A stretch of DNA of 5,780 nt from JAAFHS01 sp043751715 (GTDB lineage Bacteria > Pseudomonadota > Alphaproteobacteria > Rhodobacterales > Rhodobacteraceae): positions 1 to 5,780 of the forward strand of contig JAYUZO010000259.1 of assembly GCA_043751715.1 (NCBI GenBank), given 5' to 3'. The notes beneath the pieces are model-generated. The model saw only the letters and a list, made by a program, of their open reading frames with translations, was not told the DNA's origin and ran no database searches. A program made the translations under genes and the position numbers. Below are positions 1-5,780 of this stretch, in pieces (positions within the stretch are counted from its first letter, which is position 1; every line of letters starts with the position of its first letter).

Positions 1-1921
1 CGGGGAATTCCAGCCCCTTGGCCGCGTGCAGCGTCATGATGGTGATCTTTTCCGCCGCCTCATCGGTTTCATTGTCCATGATCAGGCTGACATGTTCCAG
101 AAAGCCCTGCAAATTCTCGAACTGTTCCAGGGCTTTGACCAGTTCCTTCAGGTTTTCCAGCCGCCCCGGCCCCTCGGGCGTTTTGTCATTCTGCCACATC
201 TCGATATAGCCAGATTCCTCCAGAATCGTTTCGGCCAGGCGGATATGGTCATACTCATGCACCAGCGTTTGCGCATGCCAACGCCCGATGCCGTCGACAA
301 AGGCGCGCAGCTGCCCTGCCCCTTTGCCGCCGATTCCACTGCGCGCCAGCAGCGCCTGCGCGCCCTCCAGCAGTGATCCCTGCACCTCACGCGCGGTGCG
401 TTGGATATTGGCGGTGGCGGTATCACCCAGCCCGCGTTTGGGCGTATTCACCACGCGTTCAAAGGCCAGATCATCGGTCGGGCTGACGGCGAGGCGGAAA
501 TAGGCCATCGCATCGCGGATTTCCAGGCGTTCATAGAACCTTGGCCCGCCGATTACGCGGTAAGGCAGGCCGATGGTCAGAAACCGGTCCTCAAACGCGC
601 GCATCTGGTGGGACGCGCGCACAAGGATAGCCTGCTGGTTCAGGCCCACCACGCCAATACCGCGCGCCCCACGTTGCAGCGCCTCAACCTCATCGCCGAT
701 CCAGCGCGCCTCTTCCTCACCATCCCAATGGCCGATCAGGCGTACCTTCTGGCCATCCTCACCCGCCGTCCACAACGTCTTGCCCAGCCGCCCTGCGTTG
801 GCCTTGATCACCCCACTGGCCGCCGCAAGGATATGCGCGGTGGAGCGGTAGTTCTGTTCCAACCGCACCACATGCGCGCCGGGAAAATCCGCCTCGAACC
901 GCAGGATATTGCCCACTTCCGCGCCGCGCCAACCATAGATCGACTGATCATCATCGCCCACGCAGCAGATGTTTTTATGCGCCTGCGCCAGCAGCCGCAG
1001 CCACAGGTATTGGGCGACGTTGGTATCCTGATATTCGTCAACAAGGATGTATTTGAACCAGCGCTGATACTGTTCCAGCACATCCGGATGTTTCTGGAAA
1101 ATCGTCACCACATGCAGCAAAAGGTCTCCAAAATCCACTGCATTAAGTGTAAGAAGCCGCTGTTGATAGGCCTCATACAGTTCTGTTCCGCGGTTATTAT
1201 ACGCACTGGCATCGGCTGATGGCACCCGGTCCGGCGTCAGCGCGCGGTTTTTCCAGCCGTCGATCAGGCTAGCGAGCAGTCGGGCGGGCCAGCGTTTTTC
1301 GTCGATATTCGCCGCTATGATGAGCTGTTTCAACAGGCGCAACTGATCGTCGGTATCCAGAATGGTGAAATTCGACTTAAGATGCACTCGGCCCGAGTTA
1401 TTGAGAAAACCCAGAATCTTCGCCGGTGTACTTTTATTTACTCCGATGTCGGCCAGAACCTCATTTTCATGCGCCACTACTGTCGAAGTAACTGTGGCTC
1501 CAACTGGCGAGAGTTTCGCTTCTATATTTGAACCCACCAGTTCCGCATGCCTGCGCAGAATTTTCACCGACAGGCTGTGAAATGTGCCCATCCACGGCAT
1601 GCCTTCCGCCACCTCACCCAGCAACCGCCCCACGCGCAGTTTCATTTCGCGTGCGGCCTTGTTGGTGAACGTCACCGACAGAATCTCATTCGGCCTTGCC
1701 CGCCCCATGCGCAACAGGTGCACCACCCGCGCTGTCAGCGCCTTGGTCTTGCCCGTGCCAGCCCCTGCCAGCATCAGCACCGGGCCATCCAGCGCCTCAA
1801 CCGCCGCACGCTGTGCCGGGTTCAGATCATCCAGATAAGGCATCGCCCGCGCACCCAGTGCCCGCTGCGACAGCGGCACAACGGCCGCCTCAAACGCCTC
1901 TGCTTCATCCCACCCGCTCAT
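1..1921 (-). CDS. uvrD: ATP-dependent DNA helicase UvrD/PcrA (SF1A), 5' 640 codons, truncated by window edge
   Basis: This is a 3'-to-5' superfamily 1A helicase, which unwinds DNA during nucleotide excision repair and mismatch repair and strips proteins from DNA in the cytoplasm. Reading on the minus strand from ATG at 1921-1919 gives an open frame to the window edge. Visible motifs in order are: Q-motif region LNPAQRAAV (residues 33-41), Walker A AGAGTGKT (52-59, with K58), motif Ia VTFTNKAA, motif Ic GTFHS, motif II VDEYQDTN (D295/E296), motif III GDDDQSIYGWRGA (322-334), motif IV RLEQNYRS, and motif V TLHAAKGLEF (630-639). Motif VI and the C-terminus lie outside. An approximately 30-residue leader precedes the Q motif; the next Met (M27) would be a weaker start because it leaves no -10 element in place. 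Oddities are a 50-residue in-frame insertion at residues 131-180, and patches of low GC3 (about 44% near 1060-1185). No Shine-Dalgarno precedes the ATG. It is divergent from pyc with a LexA box upstream. Family assignment is very secure; UvrD versus PcrA naming is a matter of convention. Confidence 0.96.
   Translation of the reverse strand, partial: MSGWDEAEAFEAAVVPLSQRALGARAMPYLDDLNPAQRAAVEALDGPVLMLAGAGTGKTKALTARVVHLLRMGRARPNEILSVTFTNKAAREMKLRVGRLLGEVAEGMPWMGTFHSLSVKILRRHAELVGSNIEAKLSPVGATVTSTVVAHENEVLADIGVNKSTPAKILGFLNNSGRVHLKSNFTILDTDDQLRLLKQLIIAANIDEKRWPARLLASLIDGWKNRALTPDRVPSADASAYNNRGTELYEAYQQRLLTLNAVDFGDLLLHVVTIFQKHPDVLEQYQRWFKYILVDEYQDTNVAQYLWLRLLAQAHKNICCVGDDDQSIYGWRGAEVGNILRFEADFPGAHVVRLEQNYRSTAHILAAASGVIKANAGRLGKTLWTAGEDGQKVRLIGHWDGEEEARWIGDEVEALQRGARGIGVVGLNQQAILVRASHQMRAFEDRFLTIGLPYRVIGGPRFYERLEIRDAMAYFRLAVSPTDDLAFERVVNTPKRGLGDTATANIQRTAREVQGSLLEGAQALLARSGIGGKGAGQLRAFVDGIGRWHAQTLVHEYDHIRLAETILEESGYIEMWQNDKTPEGPGRLENLKELVKALEQFENLQGFLEHVSLIMDNETDEAAEKITIMTLHAAKGLEFP
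1382..1531 (-). other. Apparent 150-bp in-frame insertion within uvrD (residues 131-180)
   Basis: Conserved helicase sequence reads RRHAELVG up to residue 130 and resumes as LKSNFTILDTDDQ at residue 181. In family members as I recall them these two blocks adjoin directly (AELVG-L-x-SNFTILDTDDQ). Between them lie exactly 50 extra codons, beginning SNIEAKLSP and ending NNSGRVH, with no stop and the frame kept. By hand count the segment is 48% GC with 42% GC at third positions, against about 80% GC3 in the 30 codons just upstream and about 67% in the 30 just downstream. It uses codons such as ATA, GTA, AGT and ACA. It contains a 13-nt perfect hyphenated palindrome near its downstream edge. No clear target duplication or terminal inverted repeat was found. 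The site matches a surface loop at the 1A/1B junction of PcrA-type helicases, so the protein could tolerate it. Whether the extra residues function is unknown. Confidence 0.75.
1386..1398. repeat. Hyphenated palindrome inside the uvrD insertion
   Basis: ACTCGG and CCGAGT form perfect 6-bp inverted arms around one central base (1392). It sits within 16 bp of the downstream edge of the 50-codon insertion. It could be a remnant of a palindromic coding element or chance in GC-rich DNA. Confidence 0.6.
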
Positions 1922-1961
1922 GGGCGCTAGTATAACGCGATTTTCACCGAGATAAAGCCAA
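1922..1961 (-). promoter_or_regulatory. Putative uvrD promoter, likely giving a leaderless transcript
   Basis: On the minus strand a good -10 hexamer TATACT occupies 1934-1929. Only seven bases separate it from the ATG at 1921, so transcription would begin at or within a base or two of the start codon. The seven bases (agcgccc) contain no Shine-Dalgarno, which agrees with leaderless translation. The -35 is weak: TTTATC at 1956-1951 has a 16-bp spacer, and the better-looking TTGGCT at 1961-1956 is too far away (21 bp). A weak -35 adjoining the LexA box is plausible for a regulated promoter. Inferred from sequence only. Confidence 0.5.
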
Positions 1962-1976
1962 GTTCTGTGAATGTTC
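1962..1976. promoter_or_regulatory. LexA (SOS) box, GTTC-N7-GTTC
   Basis: The sequence GTTCTGTGAATGTTC (GAACATTCACAGAAC on the uvrD strand) exactly matches the alphaproteobacterial LexA consensus, a direct repeat GTTC-N7-GTTC. It ends 41 bp upstream of the uvrD ATG and directly abuts the -35 region of the proposed uvrD promoter, so bound LexA would be placed to block RNA polymerase until DNA damage triggers RecA-dependent LexA cleavage. It lies 138 bp upstream of pyc and is therefore assigned to uvrD. The match is eight fixed bases, so chance occurrence is possible, but the position before a repair helicase makes it convincing. Confidence 0.8.
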
Positions 1977-1986
1977 TCACAATACA

Positions 1987-1998
1987 GGCAATATTGCC
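1987..1998. promoter_or_regulatory. Perfect 12-bp palindrome, candidate operator
   Basis: GGCAATATTGCC is a perfect inverted repeat with no spacer, located between the two divergent promoters. It sits about 27 bp upstream of the TTGACA hexamer on the pyc side and 11 bp from the LexA box. Size and symmetry fit a dimeric transcription factor site, but I cannot name the regulator. It has no loop and no T-run, so it is not a terminator. Confidence 0.4.
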
Positions 1999-2024
1999 CA
2001 TCCTACACCCGCCCCCTTGCGCCT

Positions 2025-2054
2025 TTGACAGATTCCCGCCGCGCCCCCCTTGCG
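2025..2054 (+). promoter_or_regulatory. Possible pyc promoter (-35 TTGACA)
   Basis: A perfect consensus -35 hexamer TTGACA lies at 2025-2030, the right way round for pyc and about 85 bp before its ATG. The expected -10 position (about 2047-2054) is GC-rich and has no recognisable TATAAT-like hexamer. Either the -10 is very weak and activator-dependent, or the hexamer is chance and the real promoter lies elsewhere in the 192-bp spacer. Confidence 0.3.
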
Positions 2055-2101
2055 CCGCGTTGCAGCATCCCTAAGGTGGCACGCGTCACACGCCCGTTAC
2101 C

Positions 2102-2106
2102 AAAGG
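2102..2106 (+). promoter_or_regulatory. Ribosome binding site of pyc
   Basis: AAAGG is followed by a 7-base spacer and the ATG at 2114. This supports that ATG as the start, as does the immediate biotin carboxylase N-terminal signature FKKILIANRGEIA. Confidence 0.75.
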
Positions 2107-2113
2107 TACCTGC

Positions 2114-5100
2114 ATGCCCGAATTCAAGAAAATCCTGATCGCCAACCGGGGCGAGATTGCCATTCGCGTGATGCGGGCCGCCAATGAGATGGGCAAAAAA
2201 ACCGTGGCGGTTTATGCCGAGGAAGACAAGCTTTCGCTGCATCGCTTCAAGGCGGATGAGGCGTACCGGATAGGTGAGGGCCTGTCGCCGGTGGGCGCGT
2301 ATCTGAGCATCCCGGAAATCATCCGCGTGGCCAAGATGGCGGGGGCGGATGCGATTCACCCCGGCTATGGCCTGCTGTCGGAAAACCCGGATTTCGTGGA
2401 AGCGTGTGATCAGGCGGGCATCACATTCATCGGCCCGCGCGCGGAAACCATGCGTGCGCTTGGCGACAAGGCATCCGCCCGGCGCGTGGCCATGGCGGCG
2501 GGTGTGCCGGTTATTCCGGCCACCGAAGTGCTGGGCGATGACATGGCCCTGGTCAAGCGGCAGGCGGCCGAAGTGGGCTATCCGCTGATGTTGAAGGCCA
2601 GTTGGGGTGGCGGCGGACGCGGCATGCGCCCGATCAACAATGAGGAAGAGCTGGAGGCCAAGGTGCGCGAAGGCCGGCGCGAGGCGGAAGCGGCCTTTGG
2701 CAACGGTGAGGGCTTTCTTGAAAAGATGATCCTGCGCGCGCGCCACGTTGAGGTGCAGATTCTGGGCGACAAGCACGGCAACATCTACCACCTGTGGGAG
2801 CGTGATTGTACCGTGCAGCGCCGCAACCAAAAGGTGGTTGAACGCGCGCCTGCCCCGTATTTGACCGCCGAACAGCGGGCCGAGGTCTGCGAAATGGGCC
2901 GCAAGATCTGCGCGCATGTGGATTACGAATGCGCGGGCACGGTCGAATTCCTGATGGATATGGACACCCAGAAATTCTATTTCATCGAGGTGAACCCCCG
3001 CGTACAGGTCGAACACACGGTGACAGAAGAAGTTACCGGCATTGACATCGTGCAGGCGCAAATCCTGATCGAAGAGGGCAAAACGCTGGCCGAGGCGACG
3101 GGCATCGCGCGGCAAGAAGACGTGGTGCTCAACGGCCACGCAGTGCAATGCCGGGTGACCACCGAAGACCCGCTGAACAACTTCATCCCAGATTATGGCC
3201 GCCTGACCGCGTATCGGTCTGCCACGGGCAACGGCATCCGGCTTGATGGTGGCACGGCCTATGCAGGGGGTGTGATCACGCGGTATTATGACAGCCTTCT
3301 GGTCAAGGTCACGGCGCATGCCCAGACCCCGGAAAAGGCGATTGCGCGGATGGACCGGGCGTTGCGGGAATTCCGTATCCGGGGGCTGGCCACGAATATC
3401 GAATTCGTTATCAACCTGCTGAAGCATCCGACGTTTCTGGACAACACCTACACCACCAAATTCATCGACACGACGCCAGACCTGTTCGCCTTCAAGAAAC
3501 GCCGGGACCGGGCGACAAAGATCTTGACCTATATCGCCGACATTACCGTAAACGGTCACCCCGAAACCGCAGGCCGCCCCAAACCGCATGCCGAAGCACG
3601 CCAGCCCCGCCCGCCAAAGCTGCTGACTGAAACCCCCGCCACCGGCACGCGCAACCTGCTGGAACAAAAGGGCCCGCAGGCCGTGGCCGACTGGATGCGC
3701 GCCCAGAAAAAGGTGCTGATCACCGATACCACCATGCGCGATGGCCACCAGTCCCTGCTGGCCACGCGAATGCGGTCGATCGACATGATCCGTGTGGCCC
3801 CAGCCTATGCCGCCAACCTGCCACAGCTGTTTTCCGTGGAATGCTGGGGGGGTGCTACGTTCGACGTGGCCTACCGGTTCCTGCAGGAATGCCCCTGGCA
3901 GCGCCTGCGCGATCTGCGCGCCGCCATGCCCAACCTGATGACGCAAATGCTGCTGCGGGCGTCAAACGGTGTGGGCTACACCAACTACCCCGACAACGTG
4001 GTGCAGGCCTTTGTCAAACAGGCCGCGATCACCGGCGTCGATGTGTTCCGCGTGTTTGACAGCCTGAACTGGGTTGAAAACATGCGCGTCGCCATGGATG
4101 CCGTGGTTGAGGCGGGCAAGGTCTGCGAAGGCACCGTCTGCTACACGGGTGATATCCTTGATCCCGCCCGCGCCAAATATGATCTGAAATACTACGTGTC
4201 TCGCGGGATCGAACTGAAGGCCGCCGGTGCGCATATCTTGGGCCTCAAGGATATGGCGGGGCTGTTGAAACCCGCCGCTGCACGCCTGCTGGTCAAGGCC
4301 CTGAAACAAGAGGTCGGCCTGCCGATCCATTTCCACACGCATGATACCAGCGGGGCCGCCGCCGCCACCATCCTTGCCGCCTGTGATGCGGGCGTTGATG
4401 CGGTGGATGCAGCGATGGATGCGTTCAGCGGCGGCACATCGCAGCCCTGCCTTGGGTCAATCGTCGAGGCGCTGCGCCATACCGAACGCGACACCGGCCT
4501 TGACATGTCGGTGATCCGTGAAATGTCCAACTACTGGGAGGCGGTGCGCGGCCAATACGCTGCATTCGAATCCGGCATGGCAGCGCCGGCATCCGAGGTG
4601 TACCTGCACGAAATGCCCGGCGGGCAGTTCACCAACCTAAAGGCGCAGGCGCGCAGTCTGGGCCTTGAAGAACGCTGGCACGAGGTGGCGCAGGCCTATG
4701 CCGATGCCAACCAGATGTTTGGTGATATCGTGAAGGTCACGCCCTCCAGCAAAGTGGTAGGCGATATGGCCCTGATGATGGTGGCACAGAACCTGACGCG
4801 TGCGCAGGTCGAAGACCCCGCCGTTGATGTGTCTTTCCCCGATTCGGTGGTGGATATGCTGAAGGGTAATCTTGGCCAACCCCATGGCGGCTGGCCCGCA
4901 GCGATACAGGCCAAGGTGCTGAAGGGTGAGGTGGCGTTCACCACGCGCCCCGGTGCCACCCTGCCCCCGGTTGATCTGGATGCCGTGCGCGCGAAACTTG
5001 CAGCGCAACTTGCCACGGGGGGTGAAGATGAAGACCCCGAAACCGTGGATGATGAAGATCTGAACGGGTACCTGATGTATCCCAAGGTGTTCATGGATTA

Positions 5101-5578
5101 CCGCGCGCGCCACCGCCTGTACGGCCCGGTGCGCGCCTTGCCGACAAAAACATTCTTCTATGGCATGCAACAGGGCGAAGAGATTTCGGCCGAAATTGAC
5201 CCCGGAAAAACGCTGGAATTCCGCTTGCAGGCCATTGGGGAAACCACCGAAGACGGCGATGTGAAGGTGTTTTTCGAACTGAACGGCCAGCCGCGCGTGA
5301 TCCGCGTGCCCAACCGCGCGATCAAGGCCAAAACGGCAGCCAAACCCAAGGCGGTTGAGGGCAACGCCGCCCATATCGGCGCGCCGATGCCGGGGTCGAT
5401 TGCTTCACTTGCGGTCAAGGTGGGGCAAAAGGTGAATGCGGGCGATCTGTTGCTGACGATCGAAGCGATGAAAATGGAAACCGGGCTGCATGCCGACCGC
5501 ACCGGGGTGGTCAAGGCGGTTCTGGTGCATCCGGGCAGCCAGATTGAGGCGAAGGATCTGCTGGTGGAACTGGAATGA
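2114..5578 (+). CDS. pyc: Pyruvate carboxylase, single-chain biotin enzyme
   Basis: This biotin enzyme makes oxaloacetate from pyruvate, bicarbonate and ATP, refilling the TCA cycle; in roseobacters it is the known main anaplerotic CO2-fixing route. It acts in the cytoplasm, normally as a tetramer. The 1154 residues match the usual family length (about 1150). Biotin carboxylase spans about 1-455: IANRGEIAIRV at the N-terminus, ATP-grasp glycine loop KASWGGGGRGM (161-171) and EVNPRVQVEH (292-301). A Pro-rich linker (about 485-510) leads to the carboxyltransferase at about 530-800: TDTTMRDGHQS (537-547, metal ligand D543), the lysine K712 in LGLKDMAG that is carbamylated in homologues, and metal ligands H741 and H743 in HFHTHDTSG. 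The conserved carboxylase/tetramerisation region follows to about 1030. The biotinyl domain (about 1085-1154) has EAMKMET with biotinylated K1120, 34 residues from the C-terminus as expected. All key residues are present, so the enzyme should be active. Its stop overlaps the next start by ATGA. A two-subunit pyruvate carboxylase or oxaloacetate decarboxylase is excluded because all domains are on one chain. Confidence 0.98.
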   Translation: MPEFKKILIANRGEIAIRVMRAANEMGKKTVAVYAEEDKLSLHRFKADEAYRIGEGLSPVGAYLSIPEIIRVAKMAGADAIHPGYGLLSENPDFVEACDQAGITFIGPRAETMRALGDKASARRVAMAAGVPVIPATEVLGDDMALVKRQAAEVGYPLMLKASWGGGGRGMRPINNEEELEAKVREGRREAEAAFGNGEGFLEKMILRARHVEVQILGDKHGNIYHLWERDCTVQRRNQKVVERAPAPYLTAEQRAEVCEMGRKICAHVDYECAGTVEFLMDMDTQKFYFIEVNPRVQVEHTVTEEVTGIDIVQAQILIEEGKTLAEATGIARQEDVVLNGHAVQCRVTTEDPLNNFIPDYGRLTAYRSATGNGIRLDGGTAYAGGVITRYYDSLLVKVTAHAQTPEKAIARMDRALREFRIRGLATNIEFVINLLKHPTFLDNTYTTKFIDTTPDLFAFKKRRDRATKILTYIADITVNGHPETAGRPKPHAEARQPRPPKLLTETPATGTRNLLEQKGPQAVADWMRAQKKVLITDTTMRDGHQSLLATRMRSIDMIRVAPAYAANLPQLFSVECWGGATFDVAYRFLQECPWQRLRDLRAAMPNLMTQMLLRASNGVGYTNYPDNVVQAFVKQAAITGVDVFRVFDSLNWVENMRVAMDAVVEAGKVCEGTVCYTGDILDPARAKYDLKYYVSRGIELKAAGAHILGLKDMAGLLKPAAARLLVKALKQEVGLPIHFHTHDTSGAAAATILAACDAGVDAVDAAMDAFSGGTSQPCLGSIVEALRHTERDTGLDMSVIREMSNYWEAVRGQYAAFESGMAAPASEVYLHEMPGGQFTNLKAQARSLGLEERWHEVAQAYADANQMFGDIVKVTPSSKVVGDMALMMVAQNLTRAQVEDPAVDVSFPDSVVDMLKGNLGQPHGGWPAAIQAKVLKGEVAFTTRPGATLPPVDLDAVRAKLAAQLATGGEDEDPETVDDEDLNGYLMYPKVFMDYRARHRLYGPVRALPTKTFFYGMQQGEEISAEIDPGKTLEFRLQAIGETTEDGDVKVFFELNGQPRVIRVPNRAIKAKTAAKPKAVEGNAAHIGAPMPGSIASLAVKVGQKVNAGDLLLTIEAMKMETGLHADRTGVVKAVLVHPGSQIEAKDLLVELE
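5563..5568 (+). promoter_or_regulatory. Ribosome binding site for the gene overlapping the pyc end
   Basis: GGTGGA lies inside the last pyc codons, six bases before the ATG at 5575. Together with the ATGA stop/start overlap it supports translational coupling to pyc. Confidence 0.5.
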
Positions 5579-5780
5579 TCGGTGCAGCCATTCTGGCTGT
5601 GCTGCTGGCCACACCGCTGGCAGCGCAAGACCCGGTCACGAATTACGCCGATGATGATGCCGCAATGAACGCGGCGATTGCTGATGCGCAGGAAACGCTG
5701 CCGCTGTTTCCGACCCATGCACTGGACATCGAAAAAATCGGGCGTGATGGCACCAGTGTCAAGGTAGCCATGCCCACAGC
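5575..5780 (+). CDS. Exported small protein, DUF2314-like, 5' part (68 codons visible)
   Basis: The ATG at 5575 overlaps the pyc TGA by four bases (ATGA), and the frame stays open to the window edge. Residues 1-17 form a hydrophobic signal-peptide-like segment (AAILAVLLATPLAA) with probable cleavage before QD (residues 18-19). It is unusual in having no Lys or Arg in the n-region, so export is inferred rather than certain. The mature part starts DPVTNYADDDAAMNAAI, followed by ADAQETLPLF and later SVKVAMP. The pattern D-x-x-M-x-x-A-x-x-x-A-x-x-T-L-x-x-F resembles the start of DUF2314 proteins, whose function is not known. The overlap implies co-transcription with pyc, though a metabolic link is not shown. 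The DUF2314 call is by recall of the family pattern and is only moderately sure; that this is a real gene is more secure. Confidence 0.7.
   Translation, partial: MIGAAILAVLLATPLAAQDPVTNYADDDAAMNAAIADAQETLPLFPTHALDIEKIGRDGTSVKVAMPT

Noticed and set aside
401..1219. 272-codon open frame on the plus strand opposite uvrD
   Set aside because: The minus frame carries all helicase motifs here; the plus translation has no recognisable motif.
1382..1531. Intein or group I/II intron as explanation of the uvrD insertion
   Set aside because: Fifty residues is too short for an intein. There is no N-terminal Cys, no C-terminal His-Asn, and no Cys/Ser/Thr at the downstream junction (it is Leu). No intron-like core was seen, and the frame stays open.
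1362..1580. 72-codon plus-strand open frame covering the uvrD insertion, possibly a small gene carried by the inserted segment
   Set aside because: It extends on both sides into conserved uvrD codons, so it is not confined to the insertion. It has no Shine-Dalgarno and no recognisable sequence. The minus frame explains the region.
2094..2111. Small stem TACC-aaa-GGTA over the pyc Shine-Dalgarno as a possible RNA switch
   Set aside because: Only four base pairs with a three-base loop; too weak to claim regulation.
2593..2625. KASWGGGGRGM instead of the more common KAAxGGGGRGM in the ATP-grasp loop, and MRDGHQS instead of FRDAHQS in the carboxyltransferase
   Set aside because: Catalytic residues are kept, and these variants are, as far as I recall, normal in Rhodobacterales pyruvate carboxylases.
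2003..3946. 647-codon open frame on the minus strand opposite the first half of pyc
   Set aside because: It lies wholly antisense to a fully conserved pyruvate carboxylase. Its translation is rich in His, Arg, Gly and Ala without recognisable domains, as expected from the complement of GC-rich codons.
4637..5374. 245-codon open frame on the minus strand opposite the 3' part of pyc
   Set aside because: Same reason: a shadow of the codon pattern of pyc, with no domain and no own ribosome binding site seen.

Overview
The window looks like chromosomal DNA of an alphaproteobacterium, most likely a marine Rhodobacterales (Roseobacter-type) lineage. Supporting this are the high GC of most of the coding DNA, a pyruvate carboxylase of alphaproteobacterial type, a UvrD/PcrA helicase whose wording matches that group, and a direct-repeat GTTC-N7-GTTC LexA box of the kind used by alphaproteobacteria. 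The taxonomic call rests on recalled family patterns, not on a search.

Layout: (1) 1-1921, minus strand: the 5' 640 codons of an SF1A DNA helicase (uvrD), running off the left edge just after motif V. It carries an apparent 50-residue in-frame insertion (1382-1531) between the 1A and 1B subdomains, and it sits in a patchy low-GC tract of the gene. (2) 1922-2113: a 192-bp divergent intergenic region. It holds a perfect-spaced LexA/SOS box and a TATACT -10 element on the uvrD side, a perfect 12-bp palindrome in the middle, and a TTGACA hexamer plus Shine-Dalgarno on the pyc side. (3) 2114-5578, plus strand: a complete single-chain pyruvate carboxylase of 1154 aa (biotin carboxylase, carboxyltransferase, and biotin carrier domain with EAMKMET). 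(4) 5575 to the right edge, plus strand: the start of a small exported protein, overlapping pyc by ATGA and probably translationally coupled to it. It resembles the DUF2314 family.

Functionally the two sides are separate. The helicase side is DNA repair, with a promoter that appears to be under SOS control. The pyc side is anaplerotic CO2 fixation (pyruvate to oxaloacetate), with a co-transcribed envelope protein of unknown role. No RNA genes, CRISPR arrays, IS elements or transposases were seen. The most unusual items are the extra segment inside uvrD and the compact SOS-controlled, apparently leaderless uvrD promoter.
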